NCBI GenBank assembly: GCA_023229795.1
Contig: JALNYP010000049.1
Span: forward strand, 1 to 28,475
Reading direction: 5' to 3'
Source: Syntrophobacterales bacterium
GTDB taxonomy: Bacteria > Desulfobacterota > Desulfobaccia > Desulfobaccales > 0-14-0-80-60-11
DNA: 28,475 nt
Positions 15,316-21,021 of this stretch are shown here, piece by piece. The notes below the pieces were generated by a model, which worked only from the letters and a program-made list of their open reading frames with translations, had not been told where the DNA came from and did not search any database. A program made the translations under genes and the position numbers. Each line of letters opens with the position of its first letter. Positions within the stretch are counted from its first letter, which is position 1.

Positions 15316-15496
15316 ATAGCGTTTGCCATAAGTTCTTTCCACTTGCTGATTTTTAAATCCCCCTAAATCCCCCTTTTTCAAAGGGGGACTTTTAGAGCGA
15401 TTCCTTGTAGTTCCCCCCTTTGGCAAAGGGGGGGTAGGGGGGATTTTGGTTTTTTGAGCATGTGCCCTAACGGAAAAAACTTTTGGCATTCGCTAT
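15316..15496. mobile_element. 181-bp MITE-like element with terminal inverted repeats
   Basis: The left end (15316-15338) begins ATAGCGTTTGCCA and the right end (15474-15496), read in reverse complement, begins ATAGCGAATGCCA. The 23-nt ends match at about 19 positions. The element has no ORF and encloses the C5T/G6 double-hairpin repeat at 15355-15449. It lies between convergent genes. I see no convincing target-site duplication and no transposase in the window. Confidence 0.5.
15355..15449. repeat. AAATCCCCCT double-hairpin repeat, copy 1
   Basis: The repeat begins AAATCCCCCTAAATCCCCC and ends with G6 ATTTT. Inside are two local hairpins (CCCCCTTT with AAAGGGGG, and CCCCCCTTT with AAAGGGGGG), and the outer ends are also complementary. 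A shorter copy lies at 27389-27463. From memory, it is of a kind widespread in intergenic DNA of environmental bacteria. Confidence 0.8.
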
Positions 15497-15544
15497 CGCT
15501 CCCCGCCGGGTGCGGGACGGGCCAGGGGCAACGGCGGCGGGATG

Positions 15545-15568
15545 GGGGGCAGGCCGGAGCCTGCCCCC
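15545..15568 (-). terminator. strong hairpin after the TPR gene
   Basis: GGGGGCAGGC at 15545-15554 pairs perfectly with GCCTGCCCCC at 15559-15568 over a 4-nt loop. It starts 8 nt past the stop codon of the minus-strand TPR gene. No U-run follows on the minus strand, so it could stabilise a 3' end or be another dispersed palindrome rather than a true intrinsic terminator. Confidence 0.45.
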
Positions 15569-15576
15569 GGGACTGA

Positions 15577-15993
15577 TCAGCGCGCGTATTGCCGGGCTTT
15601 CTTAAAGGCCTCCTGGGCTTCCTGGGTTTTGCCCCGGTCTTTGAGAAAGTCTCCCAAAAAATTCCAGCCTTCGGCGTAATCGGGCTTCAGCTTGACGGCC
15701 TTGCGTAATTCGGCTTCCGCCTCCGCGTACTTGCCGGATCGAGCCAGGCTGCTGCCCAGCAGGCTGTGGGCCTCAGCCCAGTCCGGTCTGACCCCGATGG
15801 CCTTGCGAAAGGCTTGGGCCGCCTGGTCATCCCGGCCTTCGCCCGCCTGAATAAGGCCCTCTTTGAGATAATCCTGGGCCGCCCGCAAATTGGCGGCCTG
15901 GACTTTTTCCGCCACATCGCTGGCGAATAAGTGGGTACCGGCCCCCAAAGCCAGACTAACCGTAACCAGCACTGCAACCATCCACCGCTTCAT
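15577..15993 (-). CDS. exported TPR-repeat protein
   Basis: 138-residue protein with a signal peptide (MKRWMVAVLVTVSLALGAG, with likely cleavage near LFAS) followed by about three tetratricopeptide repeats. The repeats show the typical pattern, for example an AEAHSLLGSSLARSGKYAEA repeat and a following AEGWNFLGDFLKDRGKTQEA repeat, with P at helix-B ends (VRPDW, LKPDY). TPRs mediate protein-protein contacts; the partner is unknown. The protein is probably periplasmic. A GGGAGG ribosome site lies just upstream of the ATG. The gene is the last of the long minus-strand block, 95 nt after the nitroreductase. Confidence 0.85.
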   Translation of the reverse strand: MKRWMVAVLVTVSLALGAGTHLFASDVAEKVQAANLRAAQDYLKEGLIQAGEGRDDQAAQAFRKAIGVRPDWAEAHSLLGSSLARSGKYAEAEAELRKAVKLKPDYAEGWNFLGDFLKDRGKTQEAQEAFKKARQYAR

Positions 15994-16088
15994 AGGTTAT
16001 CCTCCCTGGCAAGTTGAAAACTCTGGAAAAATTTCAGTTGAGGGATCAGGCGCCCCTGACCTCCTGTCTTGGAATTTTTGCGACACTC

Positions 16089-16826
16089 TTATATCCGCGC
16101 TCCCACGGACGCCAGGTATAGAGCCACCTCGTCCTGTTGATCCACCCCCACCAGGCGTTCCACTTCGTCGTCGAAAAAGGCCCCCACCGGACAGACCCCC
16201 AGATTCAGGGCGGTAGCGGCCAGCATCAGGTTTTGGCAGATATGGCCGGCGTCCAGAAACAGGTAGCGGACGGCCCGCTCCCGGTATTTCCACCGGGCCC
16301 GGTTCAACACGCCGGTCCAGATAAACACCGCCCCGGCTTCTCCCAGGAAGCTCTGGGAGAGGCCGGCAGCCGCCAGATCCTGGCGAAAATCGCCGGCGGC
16401 CACCAATTCCAGCGCGAAATCCACTACCTGGAAATGCCAGATACCCGGCGTCACCCCTTCGACCCGATGCACCGCCAGGTAGGTCTCCACCGGATACAGG
16501 GCCCCGGCCGAAGGTGCGGCCCGGAAATGATACCCGCCCATGCAGCCGGTCATCCCCTGGGTGGCCCAGAGCAGGGCCGCCAGTTCCGCCGGGGTCAGGG
16601 GCCGATCGACATAATTCCGTTGCGACCGCCGCGCCGCTACGGCCTGCCACAGATCAGCCGGCAGCCGGCCGGCCTCGGGAGCCAGACTGAGTCGCTGGGC
16701 GGCCTCGGGGTACTCTTTATAGAGCGGCGCCCGGGGATAGGCCAGGCTCCTCTCCCCCATACTGCGCCGCCGGTAGCGCGTCTCTTCGAGATAGCGGCGG
16801 CCAATGCCCGTCTCTTCGGAGTTCAT
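16089..16826 (-). CDS. SagB/ThcOx-like nitroreductase-family protein
   Basis: 245-residue FMN-dependent nitroreductase fold. The FMN-contact motif RRSQRNY occurs near residue 67, APSAGALYPVETYLAV in the middle, and the C-terminal DAGHICQNLMLAATALNLG plus GVCPVGAFFDDEV are typical of the SagB-type dehydrogenase branch. Members of that branch oxidise azolines in peptide natural products, but many stand-alone copies have unknown roles. No YcaO or precursor-peptide gene is visible here, so a natural-product role is not supported. GGAGG sits 5 nt before the ATG at 16826; a GTG two codons further upstream would overlap that site. It lies between coaX and the TPR gene with spacers of about 95 nt. 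Confidence 0.85.
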   Translation of the reverse strand: MNSEETGIGRRYLEETRYRRRSMGERSLAYPRAPLYKEYPEAAQRLSLAPEAGRLPADLWQAVAARRSQRNYVDRPLTPAELAALLWATQGMTGCMGGYHFRAAPSAGALYPVETYLAVHRVEGVTPGIWHFQVVDFALELVAAGDFRQDLAAAGLSQSFLGEAGAVFIWTGVLNRARWKYRERAVRYLFLDAGHICQNLMLAATALNLGVCPVGAFFDDEVERLVGVDQQDEVALYLASVGARI

Positions 16827-16888
16827 GATCACCTCCCTGGCCTGACGATCACCACGGCGGATAACCGTATCTCACGCCAAAGCCGCCA

Positions 16889-16909
16889 GGCTGACCGCTG
16901 ATAGCTGCA
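16889..16909. repeat. short NGCTGAN heptad array
   Basis: Three 7-mers read GGCTGAC, CGCTGAT and AGCTGCA on the plus strand. They lie 14 nt past the coaX stop codon and upstream of the nitroreductase gene on the minus strand. Same family as 5172-5206 and 27560-27594. Confidence 0.6.
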
Positions 16910-16923
16910 CACCCTGCCCGTTC

Positions 16924-17700
16924 TTACCGGCGGGGGCGGTTTCTCTCGTAGATGATCTTTAAGCCCTTCAGGGTCAGGTAATCGTCCACCCGGTCGATGC
17001 TTTTGGTTTCCGAGGCGATGATGCAGGCCAGCCCCCCGGTGGCGATTACCTGGGGCCTGATCCCCATGCCGTCCTTGATCCGGCTGACGATGCCGTCCAC
17101 CAATCCGGCGTAGCCATAGATGATCCCCGCGTTCATGCTGCTGATGGTGTCTTTGGCGATGATACTCTTGGGCTTGGCGAAGATTTCGACCCGGGGCAGC
17201 TTGGAGGCCCTCTGGAAGAGCGCCTCGCACGAAATCATCACGCCCGGGGCGATGACTCCGCCCAGATATTCGCCCTGGCGGGAGACCACGTCAAAGGTAG
17301 TGGCGGTGCCGAAATCCACTACCACCACGGCCCCGTGGACCTGCTCGAAGGCCGCCACCGCGTTGACGATGCGGTCGGCCCCTACTTCCCGGGGATTGTC
17401 ATAGTAAATGGGCATGCCGGTCTTGATCCCGGGACCCACCCACAAGGGCCGGACCTTTAAATACCGCTGGGCGAAGCCTTCCAGGGTGTTGTTCATCGGC
17501 GGCACGACGCAGGAAATAATCAGGTCGGTGCCCGGTTCCAGGGTCAGATCCTGAGCCTGAAAGAGGTTGCGCAGCAGGATGCCGAACTCGTCGACGGTGG
17601 CTTCTTTTTCAGTCCTGATCCGCCAGTCGCTCAAGAGCTGGTCATCCTGATAGACCCCGATCACCGTGTTGGTATTGCCCACATCCATCACCAGCAGCAT
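16924..17700 (-). CDS. coaX: type III pantothenate kinase
   Basis: 258-residue ASKHA-fold kinase that phosphorylates pantothenate in the first step of coenzyme A synthesis. The phosphate-1 motif DVGNTNT starts at D6. The pantothenate and nucleotide sites GADRIVNAVAA and DFGTATTFDVV follow, then GGVIAPG. Length is normal for the family. GGGAG lies upstream of the ATG. It starts 12 nt after the glmM stop codon, so the two are very likely cotranscribed. A biotin ligase gene, a common coaX neighbour, is absent here. Confidence 0.95.
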   Translation of the reverse strand: MLLVMDVGNTNTVIGVYQDDQLLSDWRIRTEKEATVDEFGILLRNLFQAQDLTLEPGTDLIISCVVPPMNNTLEGFAQRYLKVRPLWVGPGIKTGMPIYYDNPREVGADRIVNAVAAFEQVHGAVVVVDFGTATTFDVVSRQGEYLGGVIAPGVMISCEALFQRASKLPRVEIFAKPKSIIAKDTISSMNAGIIYGYAGLVDGIVSRIKDGMGIRPQVIATGGLACIIASETKSIDRVDDYLTLKGLKIIYERNRPRR

Positions 17701-17712
17701 GGCGTCTCCCTC

Positions 17713-19071
17713 TCAGTTCAACATGGCTTGCAGCCCGTTCGCCAGATCCTGGGCCACCTGCTGGATCAGGGATTCATTTTCACCTTCAGCCATAACGCGC
17801 AGCTTGGGCTCGGTCCCGGAGTAGCGCACCAGGAGCCTGCCTTTGGGCCCCAGACGCTTTTCCGCCTCATGGATGGCGTGGCGGGCCTGGGGCAAGGTCT
17901 TCAAATCTTTTTTCTCCTTGACCATCACGTTGATGAGGACCTGGGGAGACTTCGGCACGAACGCGGCCAGGTCCGCCAGCGGCTTGTTCTTCCTGAGCAT
18001 CACGGCCAACACCCGGAGGGCCGTGAGAATGCCGTCGCCCGTGCTGGTATGATTCAGGAAGACCACGTGACCGGACTGTTCGCCGCCCAGGTTATAACCG
18101 CCCTTGAGCATGGCCTCCACCACGTAGCGGTCGCCCACCGGGGTGCGGAGGAGCCGGGCCCCCTTATCCTTCAACGCCAGTTCCAGGCCCAGGTTGGACA
18201 TGACGGTGCCCACCACGGTTTTACGGCGCAACTTCTCCCGTTCTAGTAGATCAAGGGCGCAGATCCCCATCATGTGGTCGCCGTCCACGATCCCCCCCCG
18301 ATCGTCCACCATGATGACCCGATCGCCGTCGCCGTCCAGGGCAATGCCCAGATCGGCCCCGTGGCGCTTGACCAGGGTGGTCATGGACTCGGGAGCGGTG
18401 GCGCCGCACTTTAAATTGATGTTCTTGCCGTTAGGCCTCACCCCCATAGGAATCACTTCGGCCCCCAATTCGGTGAAGACCTCGGGCGCCACCCGATAGG
18501 TGGCCCCGTGGGCGCAGTCCACCACGATCTTCAGATCATCCAGCTCCATCTCTTTGGGGAAGGTGCTCTTCAGAAATGAAATGTAGCGGCCCCGGGCGTC
18601 GTCAATGCGGAAGGCCTGGCCCACTTCGGTGGCGGTGGGACAGGCCCCCTCCACCTCCGGCTGGGTCATCAGGACCTCGATGCGGGCCTCCAACTCGTCC
18701 GGGAGCTTGAAGCCGTTGCCGGAAAAAAACTTGATGCCGTTGTCCTGGTAAGGGTTATGAGAGGCGGAAATGACCACCCCGGCGTCGGCCCGCATGGAAG
18801 AGGTGATATGGGCAATCCCCGGGGTGGGGAAGGGGCCCAGCAGCAAGGCGTCCACCCCCATGGAGCAGATCCCCGCCACCGTGGCGTATTCCAGGAGATA
18901 GCCCGATATCCGGGTGTCTTTGCCCACCACGATGCGGTGCCGGCCCGGCCCGTACTTGATCACGTAGGCCAGGGCCCGGCCCAATTGCAGGGCCACGTCC
19001 GCGGTCATGGGATAGACATTGGCCACCCCTCGCACCCCATCGGTGCCGAAAAGTTTACGCGTGTCCGTCAT
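17713..19071 (-). CDS. glmM: phosphoglucosamine mutase
   Basis: 452-residue alpha-D-phosphohexomutase that converts glucosamine-6-phosphate to glucosamine-1-phosphate for peptidoglycan and LPS precursors. The N-terminal KLFGTDGVRG, the phosphoserine loop ISASHNP (S104), the metal loop DGDGDR, the sugar loop GGEQSGH and the C-terminal phosphate loop RYSGTEPKLRVM are all present. I chose the ATG at 19071 because it gives the standard N-terminus. A TTG at 19095 would add eight residues. AAGG lies only 1 nt before the ATG, so the ribosome site is poorly spaced. It leads the glmM-coaX pair. Confidence 0.96.
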   Translation of the reverse strand: MTDTRKLFGTDGVRGVANVYPMTADVALQLGRALAYVIKYGPGRHRIVVGKDTRISGYLLEYATVAGICSMGVDALLLGPFPTPGIAHITSSMRADAGVVISASHNPYQDNGIKFFSGNGFKLPDELEARIEVLMTQPEVEGACPTATEVGQAFRIDDARGRYISFLKSTFPKEMELDDLKIVVDCAHGATYRVAPEVFTELGAEVIPMGVRPNGKNINLKCGATAPESMTTLVKRHGADLGIALDGDGDRVIMVDDRGGIVDGDHMMGICALDLLEREKLRRKTVVGTVMSNLGLELALKDKGARLLRTPVGDRYVVEAMLKGGYNLGGEQSGHVVFLNHTSTGDGILTALRVLAVMLRKNKPLADLAAFVPKSPQVLINVMVKEKKDLKTLPQARHAIHEAEKRLGPKGRLLVRYSGTEPKLRVMAEGENESLIQQVAQDLANGLQAMLN

Positions 19072-19121
19072 CCTTGAGCAACTCCAATCAGGCAAAATTT
19101 CTACTCATCCAATTCCCTATT

Positions 19122-19142
19122 TTTACCATAATTCAGGGTAAA
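19122..19142. promoter_or_regulatory. inverted repeat upstream of glmM
   Basis: TTTACC at 19122-19127 and GGTAAA at 19137-19142 form a perfect 6-bp inverted repeat with a 9-nt spacer, 51 nt before the glmM start. The surrounding DNA is A+T-rich, as expected of a promoter region. An operator role is only a guess. A second short hairpin, GCCCGG with CCGGGC, lies at 19157-19175. Confidence 0.25.
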
Positions 19143-19205
19143 TATCACTATTTGCGGCCCGGTTTCATCCCGGGCGCTAACCAGGCTCCTGGCCGAAAAA
19201 TTCTT

Positions 19206-19230
19206 TAGGGGCGGTTAACAGCCGCCCCTA
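19206..19230. repeat. TAGGGGCGG palindromic hairpin
   Basis: TAGGGGCGG at 19206-19214 pairs perfectly with CCGCCCCTA at 19222-19230 over a 7-nt loop. It lies between the ferredoxin and glmM genes. Same general family as the hairpins at 8273 and 23779. Confidence 0.75.
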
Positions 19231-19356
19231 CGCATCAGTTTTCTGCCAGAAGGTTCTCTGGTTTACCTAACCCTGCCTGGTAAAGATAGATGGGGTTCGC
19301 CTGCCTTTCGTTAAGCCCCGCGTCGAGAAGACGGCAGACCTCCCAGCGGCCCGGCC

Positions 19357-19563
19357 TCAGTCCTCTTCTTCCTGCCAGTGGATGCACTGCACCGGACACT
19401 GGTCGATGGCCAGTTGAATCTCGTCGTCCGAGGCCCCTGTGGGGTTGATGACCTCGGAATGCCCCAACGCCTCATTGAGTCGGAATACGCCGGGGCACAC
19501 CGCCTGGCAATTGCCGCAGGCGATGCACTCCTCGGTATTGATCACGGGAACTTCTTTGGCCAT
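19357..19563 (-). CDS. Desulfovibrio-type [4Fe-4S]/[3Fe-4S] ferredoxin (copy 1)
   Basis: 68-residue low-potential electron carrier, probably cytoplasmic. The cluster motif is CIACGNCQAVCPGVF with a later CP near the C-terminus (QCPVQCIHW). As in D. gigas ferredoxin II, the first three cysteines of the motif and the late CP cysteine probably bind one cluster, leaving one cysteine of the motif free. The tail is acidic (QEEED). A closely related paralogue is encoded at 20760-20966. This copy stands alone, with repeat-filled spacers of about 270 and 285 bp on either side. The redox partner is unknown. Confidence 0.9.
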   Translation of the reverse strand: MAKEVPVINTEECIACGNCQAVCPGVFRLNEALGHSEVINPTGASDDEIQLAIDQCPVQCIHWQEEED

Positions 19564-19581
19564 GATTCACCCTTTCTTTAT

Positions 19582-19657
19582 AGTGGGACAGGCCTCCGGC
19601 CTGTGGGAGGCCAGGTATAACCGCGCAGTTTCTTCACAGGCCAGAGACCTGTGCCAC
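19582..19657. repeat. inverted pair of ACAGGCC palindromes
   Basis: Left unit: ACAGGCC at 19588-19594 pairs with GGCCTGT at 19598-19604. Right unit: CACAGG at 19635-19640 pairs with CCTGTG at 19648-19653. The 23-nt right unit matches the reverse complement of the left at about 20 positions. They lie just upstream of ferredoxin copy 1. Confidence 0.7.
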
Positions 19658-19706
19658 TACCTCAGGTCTTTAGATTACTCACCAACTCACAATATTTTCA
19701 AATTTA

Positions 19707-19726
19707 TAGGGCAGGCTGTGCCCGCC
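19707..19726. repeat. TAGGGCA palindrome
   Basis: GGGCA at 19709-19713 pairs with TGCCC at 19719-19723 over a 5-nt loop, preceded by TA. It is a weak member of the GTAGGG-type intergenic hairpins. Confidence 0.4.
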
Positions 19727-19833
19727 GAATTTGGCTGAGGTGTGGAAGCGGTGCAATCACCTTGCCCTAGGAGAAATCTTGCCCCAGGCGTTATGCCGAC
19801 CCATTCTCTTATTCTCCATAACCGAAAACGGCG

Positions 19834-20151
19834 TTAAATCGGGGGCGCGATGGTGACCAGCAGCCGCAAATCGGTCTTGGCTCTGAGCCCGTGGGGTTCA
19901 GCGATGTCCGAGATCACTACGTCGCCCGGTTTGGCCGGAAACGCGGCGCCATCCTTCCCCAGAAACTCCCCTTCTCCTTCGATGACCACTAAACTCACCT
20001 GGCCTTCGATGTCATGCGCATGCACCGGCAGTTCCTGACCGGCTTTGAAATTAAAATTAATGATCTTAAAATAGGCGGAATCATGTACCAGTAACCTCTT
20101 GAAGGACTGGTCGCCGAATTCACCGGATTCGTACAGATTGACCTTTTTCAT
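19834..20151 (-). CDS. single-domain cupin protein
   Basis: 105-residue small cupin. A first cupin motif is seen in HAHDIEGQVSLVVIEGEGEF and the second in PGDVVISDIAEPHG, giving histidines and a glutamate suited to bind one metal ion. No catalytic specificity is readable; such proteins range from dioxygenases to binding proteins. A GAGGAG ribosome site precedes the ATG. The gene starts 30 nt after the hemerythrin stop codon, so it is likely the last gene of a ferredoxin-hemerythrin-cupin operon, which suggests a redox or oxygen-related role by context only. Confidence 0.85.
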   Translation of the reverse strand: MKKVNLYESGEFGDQSFKRLLVHDSAYFKIINFNFKAGQELPVHAHDIEGQVSLVVIEGEGEFLGKDGAAFPAKPGDVVISDIAEPHGLRAKTDLRLLVTIAPPI

Positions 20152-20181
20152 GGGACTCCTCTCTCGTCGCTGGCCCTGAGT

Positions 20182-20727
20182 TTAGCCCTGCGCCAACTCG
20201 TGGGCCAGGTGATGATATTTCTCGTGCACCCCCGGACCGATCTCCTCGGCCTCGTGTTTGGCAAAGGCCCGGAGCAAAGTCTCCTGGTCCGCCGGCGACA
20301 ACACCCGATCGGCCAGGGGGAACAGCACGTTATTCTCTTTATCGATATGAGCCCTTAAGAGCGCTGCATAGGCTCTCAGTTCCGCCGCCAAGGCTGCGGC
20401 GGCGCCGCCACCTCCAGTCCCTGCCTGCGGCAGAGATGCGGCCACAGCTTTTAGCCGCTGCCGGCCGGCGTCATGTTCATGGAGCATCACCCCCACGGGG
20501 CCATGCTCCCGACCTACGCCTCTTTGCTCCAGCAGGGGGAAGAGGTACTCTTCTTCCTTACCATGGTGGCAGCGGTCAAGAAAAACCCGGCAGAAATCCA
20601 CGATCTTTTCCAGCGTCGCCACGTCCACCTGGCGGGTGTCGGTGATGGAGCTGGCTTCTCGGTCAGCCGCGTCCATAATTACCAGAATGATCTCATGCTC
20701 ATGTCTGAGGTCGTCGGTGGCGGTCAT
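20182..20727 (-). CDS. hemerythrin-like HHE-domain protein
   Basis: 181-residue four-helix protein with a diiron-type hemerythrin fold. Candidate iron ligands are H11 in RHEHE, H54 or H55 plus E58 to E60 in HHGKEEEYLFP, H83 to H85 with D86 in LHEHD, and H127 with E131 in AHIDKENNVLFP. Such proteins bind oxygen or nitric oxide, or sense iron or redox state. A glycine and alanine-rich loop lies at residues 101-115 between helices. GAGGAAG lies upstream of the ATG. The gene starts 32 nt after ferredoxin copy 2, pointing to cotranscription. In an anaerobe a protective or sensing role is plausible but inferred. Confidence 0.9.
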   Translation of the reverse strand: MTATDDLRHEHEIILVIMDAADREASSITDTRQVDVATLEKIVDFCRVFLDRCHHGKEEEYLFPLLEQRGVGREHGPVGVMLHEHDAGRQRLKAVAASLPQAGTGGGGAAAALAAELRAYAALLRAHIDKENNVLFPLADRVLSPADQETLLRAFAKHEAEEIGPGVHEKYHHLAHELAQG

Positions 20728-20759
20728 GTTATCTTCCTCTTGAGGGTGAGGATAGCGAT

Positions 20760-20966
20760 TTACTCCATCTCATCCGCCCAGTGAATGCAGGTGACCGGGC
20801 AGGCGTCGATGGCCTCCTGAATCTTCTCCTCCGGCGCCCCCGTCGGGTTCATGACTTGGGCAAATCCCAGGGTTTCGTTCACCTTAAAGACCTCCGGGCA
20901 GAGTTCTTCACAGGTGCCGCAGGCAATGCATTCATCTTCCACCACAAACGGTACATGGTCTGCCAT
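20760..20966 (-). CDS. Desulfovibrio-type ferredoxin (copy 2)
   Basis: 68-residue paralogue of the ferredoxin at 19357-19563. It has the same layout: CIACGTCEELCPEVF, a central NPTGAPEEKI region, and a late ACPVTCIHW. One Fe-S cluster is expected, bound by the first three cysteines and the late CP cysteine. It starts 55 nt after the stop codon of the acyl-CoA synthetase/GNAT gene and is followed after 32 nt by the hemerythrin gene, so it may share a transcript with both. GGGGAAG lies upstream of the ATG. Confidence 0.92.
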   Translation of the reverse strand: MADHVPFVVEDECIACGTCEELCPEVFKVNETLGFAQVMNPTGAPEEKIQEAIDACPVTCIHWADEME

Positions 20967-21021
20967 GTTGCTCTCTTCCCCCTTTGGCCGTCGCCCTCCC
21001 GGGTCCTCGGCCTGCTTATAA

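Noticed and set aside
15355..15449. C/G-rich hairpins as intrinsic terminators of the convergent genes
   Set aside because: The stems are not followed by a T-run on either strand, and a related copy lies within the pst operon. A dispersed repeat explains them better, although an effect on 3' ends is possible.
16089..16826. A RiPP natural-product cluster around the SagB-like protein
   Set aside because: No YcaO, precursor peptide, protease or transporter gene is nearby. The neighbours are coaX and a TPR protein.
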